From: Streptacidiphilus sp. PB12-B1b
GTDB taxonomy: Bacteria; Actinomycetota; Actinomycetes; Streptomycetales; Streptomycetaceae
Assembly (NCBI RefSeq): GCF_014084125.1
Contig: NZ_CP048405.1
Location: 3,410,001 to 3,474,000, forward strand
Direction of reading: 5' to 3'
Length of the DNA: 64,000 nucleotides
Part shown: piece by piece, positions 17,224 through 25,351 of the stretch
How the letters are laid out: each line of letters begins with the position of its first letter
Position numbering within the stretch: the first letter of the stretch is position 1
Translations under genes and position numbers: made by a program
The notes under the pieces: model-generated
Told to the model about the DNA's origin: nothing
Seen by the model: the letters and a program-made list of their open reading frames with translations, nothing else
Databases searched by the model: none

Positions 17224-19335
17224 GTGACCTGGGCTGAGGCTGTACCTAATCTGCTGATCGGTTTGCGCGAGGGCCTCGAGGCCGGGCTCGTGGTGAGCAT
17301 CCTGCTGGCCGCGCTGCGCAAGACCGGGACGGACGGGCACCGGGTGTCGTCCGCGCCGGTCTGGCTGGGCGTGCTGGGCGCGGTGTCGGTGGCTGCCAGC
17401 TTCGCCGCGGTGCTGACGTTCTCCACCAGCGTGCTGTCCAGCGCGGGCCAGGAGGCCGTCGGCGGGCTGCTGAGCGTGCTCGCGGTCGGCCTGGTCACGG
17501 CGATGGTGTTCTGGATGCGCCGCACCGCCGCTGGACTGTCCCGGCAGCTGCGCGGCGAGGTGGAGCGCGCGGCGGCGGTCGGTGCGGGGGCGCTCGCGCT
17601 CACCGCGTTCCTCGCGGTCGGCCGCGAGGGCCTGGAGACGACGCTGTTCCTGTGGACGGCCGTCAAGGCGTCCGGATCGACGGTTGCGCCGCTGGTGGGC
17701 GCCGGGCTGGGGCTGGCCGCCGCCGTGTCGGCGTGCTGGCTGCTGTACCGGCAGGCTGTGCGCCTCAACCTGGGGGTGTTCTTCAGTCGCACGGCGCTGG
17801 CGCTGATCGTGGTCGCCGCCGGGGTGCTCGCGTACGGCCTGGGTGACCTCCAGGACGCGGGCCTGCTGCCGGGCACGCACTGGGTCGCCTTCGACCTGAC
17901 CGCGCACCTGGACCCGAACTCCTGGTGGGTGTCGATCATCACCGGATTCACCGAGCTCGCGCCCAGGATGACGGCGCTCCAGGTGGTGGCCTGGATCGTC
18001 TACCTGGCCGTGGTGGTCCCGCTGTTCGTCCGCGCCGGACGCCCCGCTCCCGCGCCCCGCACCGCAGCCGAAGGCCCCGTGCCTGCCGCGGCCCCCGCAG
18101 CCGCGGCGCCCGGAGCCTCCGTGGGGGCCGAGGCCCCCGGCCGCTGGGTACGGCTGGCCGGGCAGCGCCCCTGGCCGGTGGCCGCCGTGCTGGTGGTCGT
18201 CCCGACGCTGGCCGCCACCGCCGCCGTCCTGGCACTGCCCTCCGCCGCCGCGGCCACGGTGACGGTCACCCGCACCCGCTGCGCCCAGGAGTGGACCTCC
18301 GCCCGGGCCGGCAGCCAGACCATCGCGGTCGCCAACAGGACCGACAGGGCGGGCGAGATCGACCTGGTCAACGCCTCGGGGGCAGTGGTCGCCGAGATCG
18401 AGACCATCGGGCCCGCCACCACCGCCGATATGACCGCGACCCTCGGCAGCGGCTCCTACGCCATCAAATGCCTGATGTCCGGCCAGGCTGCGGCCTCCTC
18501 GGCCAGCGTCCAGGTCAGCGGCTCCAGCACGCAGGCCGCGCCCGCCGCGGTGAAGCCGGTCACCCTCCAGGAGCTGACCGGCCCCAACGACGCCTACCAG
18601 CACTACGCGGCGGGCGTGCTGACCCGGCTCACCGCCGACGTCGCCGCCATCCGCACCGACCTGACCGCCGGCAACCTGGCCGCCGCCAAGTCCGACTGGC
18701 TGACCGCCCAGCTGGACTGGGAGGAGGTCGGAGCCTCGTACGACAGCTTCGGCGACGCGGGCACCGCGGTCGACGGACTGCCCGACGGCCTGCCGAACGG
18801 CGTCCAGGACAGCGGCTTCACCGGTCTGCACCGGCTGGAGTACGGCCTGTGGCACGGCCAGAGCGCGGCCCAGTTGCTGCCGCAGGTCTCCACGCTCAGC
18901 GCCGACGTCGCCGAGGTGAGCCGGAACCTGGCCACCGACGACGAGGCGGGCGACCCGACCAACCTGCCGATCCGCGCCCACGAGATCATGGAGGACGCGT
19001 TGCGCGACCACCTCTCCGGGATCGACGACGAGGGCGCCGGTGCCGCCTACCCGCAGACCTGGGCCGACGTGCAGGTCACCCGTACCGTGCTCGGCGAGCT
19101 GTCCGGCCCGCTCACCGCCCGGGCGCCGAAGCTGCTGCCGCTGGCGGAACAGCAGCTGGACACGCTCCAGTCCGCGCTACTGGCCACCCGCACCGACGGC
19201 CAGTGGCATACCCCGCAGCCGGCCCCGCAGCAGGCCCCGGCGGCCGCTCGCCAGCAGGTGGACGCCGCCATCGGCGCCCTGCTGGAGACCCTGGACCAGG
19301 TCCCGGACCTGCTGGAAGTCCCGCCCAGCCACTGA
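17224..19335 (+). CDS. efeUO: Fused EfeU-EfeO: FTR1-type iron permease joined to cupredoxin/M75 iron-binding protein
   Basis: 703 residues from GTG 17224. Residues 1-275 form the FTR1/EfeU permease with seven likely helices and both REGLE motifs (GLREGLEAGLVV and VGREGLETTLF), which bind iron. A Pro/Ala linker (~276-300) leads to another membrane anchor (PWPVAAVLVVVPTLAAT). After it come the EfeO cupredoxin domain (~340-435, with IKCLM) and the M75 imelysin-like domain (~455-700) carrying the metal motif HEIME (HxxE). In E. coli and most bacteria efeU and efeO are separate genes; here a single frame encodes both, tethering the donor to the permease. efeB follows 39 bp later, so the operon is efeUO-efeB, controlled by the iron box. 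Confidence 0.93.
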   Translation: MTWAEAVPNLLIGLREGLEAGLVVSILLAALRKTGTDGHRVSSAPVWLGVLGAVSVAASFAAVLTFSTSVLSSAGQEAVGGLLSVLAVGLVTAMVFWMRRTAAGLSRQLRGEVERAAAVGAGALALTAFLAVGREGLETTLFLWTAVKASGSTVAPLVGAGLGLAAAVSACWLLYRQAVRLNLGVFFSRTALALIVVAAGVLAYGLGDLQDAGLLPGTHWVAFDLTAHLDPNSWWVSIITGFTELAPRMTALQVVAWIVYLAVVVPLFVRAGRPAPAPRTAAEGPVPAAAPAAAAPGASVGAEAPGRWVRLAGQRPWPVAAVLVVVPTLAATAAVLALPSAAAATVTVTRTRCAQEWTSARAGSQTIAVANRTDRAGEIDLVNASGAVVAEIETIGPATTADMTATLGSGSYAIKCLMSGQAAASSASVQVSGSSTQAAPAAVKPVTLQELTGPNDAYQHYAAGVLTRLTADVAAIRTDLTAGNLAAAKSDWLTAQLDWEEVGASYDSFGDAGTAVDGLPDGLPNGVQDSGFTGLHRLEYGLWHGQSAAQLLPQVSTLSADVAEVSRNLATDDEAGDPTNLPIRAHEIMEDALRDHLSGIDDEGAGAAYPQTWADVQVTRTVLGELSGPLTARAPKLLPLAEQQLDTLQSALLATRTDGQWHTPQPAPQQAPAAARQQVDAAIGALLETLDQVPDLLEVPPSH

Positions 19336-19374
19336 CCTGCCCGAAGACACCCCCACCCGACGACACCCCACCCG

Positions 19375-20640
19375 ATGAGCACGTACCAGGAAGACAGGCG
19401 TCCGAAGATGAATGTCAGCCGTCGCAGGTTCCTCTCCGGCGCCGCCGCGGGCGCCGCCGGCACCGCCCTGACCGGCGGAATGCTCATCGGCGGTGCGCAG
19501 GCCGACGCCCGCGCCGCCGACAGCGGCCCGGCCACGGCCGACTCCTACCCGTTCCACGGCGCTCACCAGGCCGGCCTGCTCACCCCCGGCCCGGCCGACA
19601 AGCAGGCCGCCGCCTGCTACGCGGCCTTCGACGTCACCGCCACCGGCACGGCGGAGCTGGCCGAGCTGATGAGGACGCTGACCGGGCGGGCCCGCTTCCT
19701 GGCCACCGGTGGCACGCCCCCCGACCTGGGCGTCGGCCAGCCGCCCTCGGACAGCGACGTCCTCGGGCCGGTCGTGCCCGCCGACGGACTGACCGTCACC
19801 GTCTCCGTCGGCTCCAGCCTCTTCGACGACCGCTTCGGCCTGGCCGCGGACAAGCCCCGCAAACTGACGCCGATGCGGATCTTCCCCGACGACTCGCCCG
19901 ATCCGGCCTGGATGCACGGAGACCTGCACCTCCAGATCTGCGCCAACCACCCCGACACCGTCCACCACGCCATCCGCGACATCGCCAAGCACACCCGGGG
20001 CGCGATGCAGCTGCGCTGGAAGATCGAGGGCTACAACTCCCCGCCCCGGCCCTCCGGCACCGGCCGCAACCTGCTCGGCTTCAAGGACGGCACCGCCAAC
20101 CCCACCGGCACCACCGCGCAGCAGCTGATCTGGGTGGACGACCCGGCCGAGCCCGCCTGGGCCCAGGGCGGCTCGTACCAGGTGGTCCGGCTGATCCGGA
20201 TGCTCGTCGAGTTCTGGGACCGGGTCTCCATCAACGAGCAGGAGGGCATGTTCGGCCGCCGTCGCGACTCCGGCGCGCCGCTGGACGGCACCAACGAGTT
20301 CGACACCCCCGACTACGCCGCCGACCCGCACGGCAACGTCATCCCCCTCGACTCGCACATCCGGCTCGCCAACCCGCGCACCCGGCAGACCGCCGACCAG
20401 CGGCTGCTGCGCCGCTCCTACAGCTACGACCTCGGCCTCGACCAGAACGGCAACATCCAGGCCGGGCACATCTTCACCTGCTACCAGCAGGACGTGCACC
20501 GGCAGTTCGAGACCGTCCAGACCCGGCTGATCGGCGAGCCGCTCATCGACTACGTCCAGCCCTTCGGCGGCGGCTACTTCTACGTCCTGCCCGGCCTGGC
20601 CGACACCACCGACTGGTACGGCCGCACCCTGCTGGCCTGA
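19375..20640 (+). CDS. efeB: Tat-exported Dyp-type haem peroxidase, deferrochelatase EfeB
   Basis: 421 residues from ATG 19375, or 410 from ATG 19408, which is nearer to the twin-arginine motif SRRRFLSG. A Tat signal is followed by the mature protein. The Dyp peroxidase signature GFKDGTANP contains the catalytic Asp, and the proximal haem His lies in the later EfeB-type block around HIRLANPR. The domain runs to the end and looks complete. EfeB oxidises Fe(II) and can remove iron from haem, supplying EfeO/EfeU. Its place behind the EfeUO fusion completes the EfeUOB system. Confidence 0.94.
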   Translation: MSTYQEDRRPKMNVSRRRFLSGAAAGAAGTALTGGMLIGGAQADARAADSGPATADSYPFHGAHQAGLLTPGPADKQAAACYAAFDVTATGTAELAELMRTLTGRARFLATGGTPPDLGVGQPPSDSDVLGPVVPADGLTVTVSVGSSLFDDRFGLAADKPRKLTPMRIFPDDSPDPAWMHGDLHLQICANHPDTVHHAIRDIAKHTRGAMQLRWKIEGYNSPPRPSGTGRNLLGFKDGTANPTGTTAQQLIWVDDPAEPAWAQGGSYQVVRLIRMLVEFWDRVSINEQEGMFGRRRDSGAPLDGTNEFDTPDYAADPHGNVIPLDSHIRLANPRTRQTADQRLLRRSYSYDLGLDQNGNIQAGHIFTCYQQDVHRQFETVQTRLIGEPLIDYVQPFGGGYFYVLPGLADTTDWYGRTLLA

Positions 20641-20653
20641 CCAGAACGGACGA

Positions 20654-20806
20654 TGGCGTTCGCAGACCCCATCCCGGTGGGCAACGGGCGTTGTGGCCGA
20701 TGGCGTGATCATCGGCAGGTGATCGACGGGATCTTGCACCGGGTGTGAACCGGTGTGCACTGGCGTGACCTGCCAGAGCCGTTCGGGCCGTGGAAGACGG
20801 CCGAGG
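20654..20806 (+). pseudogene. IS5-family transposase relic (N-terminal piece)
   Basis: The frame reads VGNGRCGRWRDHRQVIDG and then, after a stop, TGVHWRDLPEPFGPWKT. This matches the N-terminal part of the IS5-family transposase present intact-like in this window at 38864-39866. Only about 50 codons remain and they contain an in-frame TGA. It is a dead fragment just downstream of efeB. Confidence 0.8.
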
Positions 20807-20807
20807 A

Positions 20808-20894
20808 GTCAACGCAGAGACCAAGATGATCAAGCGTCAGATGTACGGCCGCGCAGGGTTCGCCTTCCTACGGCACCGAATCCTCCTGGGCTGA
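20808..20894 (+). pseudogene. Transposase relic (C-terminal tip, ISL3-like)
   Basis: A 28-codon frame ends KMIKRQMYGRAGFAFL followed by RHRILLG and a stop. This is the usual C-terminal tip of ISL3-type transposases. It directly abuts the IS5-type relic, so two different elements were joined by deletion. Confidence 0.7.
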
Positions 20895-21035
20895 CACCAC
20901 CCTCCGTCAGCACCGAATCAGCGACAGAGCCAGTCGCTGGAAAGACCCCTCCTGTCGGCTGCGCCATTGGGCGTACATTGCTCCTTCCGATGGCCCAGCC
21001 GAGCGGGTCGCTCTGCGGTCGCCTCCGCTACGGGT

Positions 21036-21061
21036 GTTTGAGTCGCCGAAGTCATTCAAAC
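21036..21061. promoter_or_regulatory. Inverted repeat upstream of the SDR-ndh-cyd block
   Basis: GTTTGA (21036-21041) and TCAAAC (21056-21061) are inverted with a 14-bp spacer, 80 bp before the SDR start. It is a candidate operator for the respiration block. It does not fit the Rex consensus well. Confidence 0.35.
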
Positions 21062-21140
21062 GCGTCCGGAGCAGTGGTAGCGGCGAACCTGAGGCCGGGT
21101 GTTCCCGACGATCTGGTAGGCCGTTGATGAGGAGACACCA

Positions 21141-21977
21141 GTGACTACAGGCACGGACGCCGAGAAGGGGACGTCGCTACCGCTCCTCCGAGGCCAGAAG
21201 GCCCTGGTGACGGGGGCGAATTCGGGCATCGGCAAGGCGACAGCGATCGCACTGGGACGGGCGGGAGCTGATGTCGTCGTCAACTATGTCTTCGGCCCCG
21301 AGGCCGCCGAAGAGGTCGTCCAGGAGATCCAGGGCTTCGGTGTGCGCGCCTACGCGCACGAGGCCGACGTCTCCGACGAGGGCCAGGTTGTCGCCATGGT
21401 CGCCAAGATGGTCGAGGAACTCGGCACCATCGACGTGATGGTGGCCAACGCGGGACTGCAGCGGGACGCCGCCATCACCGAGATGACCGTCGACCAGTGG
21501 CACAAGGTCCTGGACGTGAACCTGACCGGCCAGTTCCTTTGCGCCAGAGAGGCGGCCAAGGAATTCCTGCGCCGGGGCATCGTCCCGGAGGTCTCTCGAT
21601 GCGCGGGAAAGATCATCTGCATGAGCTCGGTCCACCAGATCATCCCCTGGTCGGGGCACGTGAACTACGCCGCTTCCAAGGGCGGAGTGCTGATGCTGAT
21701 GCAGACGCTGGCCCAGGAACTCGGCCCGCACGGGATCCGGGTCAACGCCGTGGCGCCGGGCGCCATCCGCACCCCCATCAACCGCAGTGCCTGGGACACG
21801 CCCGAGGCCGAGGCCGATCTCCTGCGGTTGATCCCGTACCGCCGGGTGGGCGACCCGGAGGACATCGCCGACGCGGTGACCGTCCTGGCCTCCGACCTGA
21901 TGGACTACGTCGTGGGCAGCACACTCTTCGTCGACGGCGGGATGACTCTCTTCCCCGGCTTCGCCACCGGAGGCTGA
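21141..21977 (+). CDS. Short-chain dehydrogenase/reductase, glucose 1-dehydrogenase-like
   Basis: 278 residues from GTG 21141 with ribosome site GATGAGGAG. The classical SDR set is complete: cofactor loop TGANSGIG, NAG (VANAGL), catalytic Ser in MSSVHQ, YxxxK in NYAASKGG, and PG in VAPGAIRTPIN. The substrate is not evident; glucose 1-dehydrogenase or 3-oxoacyl reductase are common labels for this group. Its stop is only 5 bp before the NDH-2 remnant start, so it probably leads a transcript running into cydAB. Confidence 0.9.
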   Translation: MTTGTDAEKGTSLPLLRGQKALVTGANSGIGKATAIALGRAGADVVVNYVFGPEAAEEVVQEIQGFGVRAYAHEADVSDEGQVVAMVAKMVEELGTIDVMVANAGLQRDAAITEMTVDQWHKVLDVNLTGQFLCAREAAKEFLRRGIVPEVSRCAGKIICMSSVHQIIPWSGHVNYAASKGGVLMLMQTLAQELGPHGIRVNAVAPGAIRTPINRSAWDTPEAEADLLRLIPYRRVGDPEDIADAVTVLASDLMDYVVGSTLFVDGGMTLFPGFATGG

Positions 21978-21982
21978 CCCCC

Positions 21983-22650
21983 GTGGACGACCACATCGCC
22001 CCACGCAGGGTGGTGATCCTCGGCGGCGGCTTCGCCGGGCTGTTCGCTGTGCGAGCGCTCCGCAGGGCACCGGTCGCCGTGACCCTGGTCGACCGCAACG
22101 CCCACCATCTCTTCCAACCACTGCTGTACCAGTGCGCCTCGGGCATCCTCTCCAGCGGCCAGATCACCCAGCCGCTGCGCGCCGTCCTGCGCCGCCACGG
22201 CAACGTCCGCTGCCTACTGGCGACGGCCACCGGCGTGGACGTCTACGCGCGCGTCGTCCACGCCGAGCGTGCGGACGGCACATCAGTCTCCCTTCCCTAC
22301 GACGAACTGATCGTCGGCATCGGCGTGAAGCAGTCCTACTTCGGGCACAACGAGTTCGCCCAGCACGCCCCGGGCATGAAGACGCTCGATGACGCCTTGG
22401 CCGTACGCCGCAAGATCTACTGTGCCTTCGAGATGGCAGAGTCGGTCACCGAGCGCCGGGCGGTCGTCAAGGTGGGCCGGTTCCACGCATCCGGGGTGCT
22501 GGGGGTGGCTGATCTGGCTGTTCATCCACATCGTGTTCCTCACCGGCTTCCGGAGCCGGTTCGGGGCACTGCTCAGCTGGGCGGTGGTCTTCGCCTCCGG
22601 CTCCCGACGTGAACGCGCCTTCGCGTCGACCGACACACCTGCCACCCCGG
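21983..22650 (+). pseudogene. Type II NADH dehydrogenase (NDH-2), internally deleted and frameshifted
   Basis: GTG 21983 opens a normal NDH-2 N-terminus: FAD loop VVILGGGFAGLFAVRAL, then LFQPLLYQ and MKTLDDALAVRRKIYCAFEMAE (residues to ~155). The next residues ERRAVVKVGRFHASGVLG belong to the far C-terminal membrane region. About 230 codons holding the NADH-binding domain are therefore missing. At the G run near 22500 the frame shifts by one base, and the C-terminal helix continues in another frame (WLIWLFIHIVFLTGF to RRERAFAS). The protein cannot be a functional NDH-2. It lies between the SDR and cydA, where an NADH:quinone entry would make sense. Confidence 0.88.
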
Positions 22651-22719
22651 TAGGCGGACAGTCCCCGTCCGGTGCGGCGGCCGGCCCGACCGTCCCCGCC
22701 ACGATCCACCGAGGCCCAC

Positions 22720-24210
22720 ATGAACACCGCAGCAGACCTCCTGGCGAGCGGCCCCGCGCAACTGCTGCCCGCGCGCCAGCTCATGGCCTTCACCCTGGCC
22801 TCCCACATCATCCTGGTGCCGCTGGGCGTGGCACTGCCGTTCATCACGCTCGTCATGCACCATCGGGGTCTGCGGAAGAACGACCCTGTCGCCCTGCTGC
22901 TCGCCCGGCGCTGGTCGGCCGTCATGGCCGTCCAGTTCGCTGTCGGCGTCGTCACCGGCACGGTCCTGTCCTTCGAGTTCGGGCTGCTGTGGCCGAAGAT
23001 GATGGGCCGTTGGGGGGACGTCTTCGGTCTCGGTTTCGGAGTGGAGGCGTGGGCGTTCTTCCTGGAGGCGATCCTCATCGCGATCTACCTGTACGGATGG
23101 CGCAGGCTCAAACCATGGACGCACTTCTGGCTCGCCACACCGCTACCTTTCGCTGCCGTGATGGGCGCGTTCGGCATCATCTCCGCGAACTCGTGGATGA
23201 ACACGCCCCGGGGCTTTGTCCTCGACGCGGCGGGCAAGCCCGAGAGCGTCGATGTGCAGGCGGCGGTGTTCACACCGATGCTCGGTCCGGAGTACTGGCA
23301 CTTCGTGGTCGCCATGTTCCTGACGGCGGGTTACGTCGTCGCCGGTGTCTATGCGTTGGGCTGGCTACGCGGACGCCGGGACCGCTACCACAGGCTCGGG
23401 TTCTGCGTGCCGTTCACCGTTGCCGCAATTCTCACTCCCGTGCAGTTCTTCCTCGGCGACAACATCGCGCGGCAGATCTACCACAAGCAGCCGGTGAAGT
23501 TCGCCGCCGCCGAGCTCGTCTGGAACACAGGTACGCACGTGCCCGAGTACCTGTTCGGCAGGCTGCAGTCCGACGGCAGCGTCAAGGGAGGGCTGAAGAT
23601 CCCCGGCCTGGACTCGATCCTGGCCGGCTTCAGCCGCAACACCCAGGTGACGGGCCTGACCTCGGTGGCGGCAGCCGACCGCCCCACGCCGGCGGAGGCG
23701 AACCTTGTGCACTGGACCTTCGACATCATGGCGACCATCGGCAGCCTGCTGATCCTGCTGGCCCTTTGGTACGGCCTGTGCTGGCTGCTCAGCAGGGACC
23801 TGCCCAAGTCGCGCTGGTTCTTCCGGATCGCCGCCATCGCCGGCGTGGCCAGCGTGGTGACCGTGGAATGCGGCTGGATCACCACCGAAGTGGGACGGCA
23901 GCCCTGGATCGTCTACCAGTACATGAAGGTGTCGGACGCGGTGACACCCACCAAGGCCGCCTCGCTCTGGACGATGTTCGGCATTGTGGTGGTGGTGTAC
24001 GTGCTCGTCTTCGGTGCCTTCCTCACCGTCGTGCTGAAGATGAGCAGACGCTGGCGGCTCGCCGACTCGGGCCTCGGCCGCCCCGAGGACGAGGGCCCGG
24101 AGACCGAAACTCCTTACGGGCCGCGGCCGGAACCCGCCGCAGTCGGCACGGGGTCCACCGCCCTGCGAGCCGGCCCCGACAGCCGCCGAGCACCTGGGGA
24201 CGCGGAATGA
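22720..24210 (+). CDS. cydA: Cytochrome bd quinol oxidase subunit I
   Basis: 496 residues from ATG 22720. Around nine transmembrane helices are visible. The haem-ligand His lies in the first helix region (SHIILVPLG). The WPKMMGRWGDVFG loop, SANSWMNTP and the C-terminal signature GWITTEVGRQPW (GWxxxExGRQPW) are all present. The Q-loop region between helices 6 and 7 is of the short type. CydA carries haems b558, b595 and d and the quinol site, reducing O2 with very high affinity. The stop overlaps the cydB start (ATGA), so the subunits are translationally coupled. No cydCD assembly genes are in the window. Confidence 0.96.
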   Translation: MNTAADLLASGPAQLLPARQLMAFTLASHIILVPLGVALPFITLVMHHRGLRKNDPVALLLARRWSAVMAVQFAVGVVTGTVLSFEFGLLWPKMMGRWGDVFGLGFGVEAWAFFLEAILIAIYLYGWRRLKPWTHFWLATPLPFAAVMGAFGIISANSWMNTPRGFVLDAAGKPESVDVQAAVFTPMLGPEYWHFVVAMFLTAGYVVAGVYALGWLRGRRDRYHRLGFCVPFTVAAILTPVQFFLGDNIARQIYHKQPVKFAAAELVWNTGTHVPEYLFGRLQSDGSVKGGLKIPGLDSILAGFSRNTQVTGLTSVAAADRPTPAEANLVHWTFDIMATIGSLLILLALWYGLCWLLSRDLPKSRWFFRIAAIAGVASVVTVECGWITTEVGRQPWIVYQYMKVSDAVTPTKAASLWTMFGIVVVVYVLVFGAFLTVVLKMSRRWRLADSGLGRPEDEGPETETPYGPRPEPAAVGTGSTALRAGPDSRRAPGDAE

Positions 24211-25256
24211 CCGCCGATATCGTTGCCTGGATCCTGCTGGTCGCGGTAGCCGCATACGCCTGCGGCGGAGGCGTCGACTACGGCGCCGGCTTCTGGGACC
24301 TGTTCGCCGGCGGCGCCGAGCGGGGCAAGCGTCCGCGCTGGCTGATCGACCACGCCATGGAGCCGGTCTGGGAGGTCAACAACGTCTGGTTGATCTTCAT
24401 CCTGGTGTTGATGTGGACGGGATTCCCCGTCTTCTTCGAGACGGTCTTCAGCGCGATGTGGCTGCCGCTGGCCCTCGCCGCCGTCGGCCTGGTCCTGCGC
24501 GGCGCCGGTTTCGCGCTGCGCAAACCCACCCGGCGGATGGCCCAACGCCGCATCTACGGAGCCGTCTTCGCCGTCTCCTCGCTGCTCACCCCCTTCTTTC
24601 TGGGAGCCGCGGTCGGCGGCGTGGCCTCCGGACGGGTTGCCCTGGACACCACCGCCTCGGCCGACGCCTGGGCCAACACCACCTCGGTCATCAGCGGGCT
24701 GCTCACTGTGGCCGCCACGGCCTTCCTGGGGGCGGTGTACCTCACCGCGGATGCGCACCGCTTCGCGGCAAGGGACCTGGTCGGCTACTTCCGGCTGCGG
24801 GTCTGGGGCAGCCTTGTCGGCACCGTCGTCCTGGCCCTCATCGGCCTCGCGGTGACCCACAAGCACACCTCTTACGTCTACCACGGCCTCACCCACGGAA
24901 CCGGGCTCGTCCTGCTGCTGGTCGCAGCCGTCGTCGCCCTGGTCACGGCCTGGCTGGTGGCCGGCCGACACACCGGATGGGCGCGGTTCACCTCCGTCGG
25001 TTCGGTGGCGCTGGTGATCGCCGCCTGGGGCACCGCACAACGCCCCTACCTGGTGCCCACCTCCCTGACCGTGCAGCAGGCGGCGGGAGCGGCCAGGCCG
25101 CTGCAATGGCTGCTGATCGTGACGATCGTCGCCGTGGTCCTGATCGGACCGGCGCTCGTGGTCCTGTACCGCCTCGACACCAGCGGCAAGCTCGTACCGC
25201 TGACCGACGCGGACGTCGAGGGCGACCCGAACCACCCCGGCACCTCACAGCCCTGA
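24207..25256 (+). CDS. cydB: Cytochrome bd quinol oxidase subunit II
   Basis: 349 residues from ATG 24207, overlapping the cydA stop by 4 bp. The N-terminus has the family motif of helix 1 with YACGGGVDYGAGFWDLF, followed by HAMEPVWEVNNVWLIF, which contains the conserved W-E-x-N-x-V-W. Eight or so membrane helices follow. CydB is the structural partner of CydA in the bd oxidase. The C-terminal tail is hydrophilic (TDADVEGDPNHPGTSQP). Complete. Confidence 0.95.
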   Translation: MTADIVAWILLVAVAAYACGGGVDYGAGFWDLFAGGAERGKRPRWLIDHAMEPVWEVNNVWLIFILVLMWTGFPVFFETVFSAMWLPLALAAVGLVLRGAGFALRKPTRRMAQRRIYGAVFAVSSLLTPFFLGAAVGGVASGRVALDTTASADAWANTTSVISGLLTVAATAFLGAVYLTADAHRFAARDLVGYFRLRVWGSLVGTVVLALIGLAVTHKHTSYVYHGLTHGTGLVLLLVAAVVALVTAWLVAGRHTGWARFTSVGSVALVIAAWGTAQRPYLVPTSLTVQQAAGAARPLQWLLIVTIVAVVLIGPALVVLYRLDTSGKLVPLTDADVEGDPNHPGTSQP

Positions 25257-25351
25257 GGAGAAGCGATCACCGACTCCGTCGGGGCAGGAGCCCTTCCGGC
25301 CGTGCGGAGTACCAGTCGGCCCGTCAGGCGAGGGAGCCGGGAGGCACAGCA

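Noticed and set aside
22389..25256. A 955-codon plus frame spanning cydA
   Set aside because: It combines the NDH-2 C-terminus, an out-of-frame reading of cydA and the true cydB. Only cydB and the NDH-2 tail are real in that frame.
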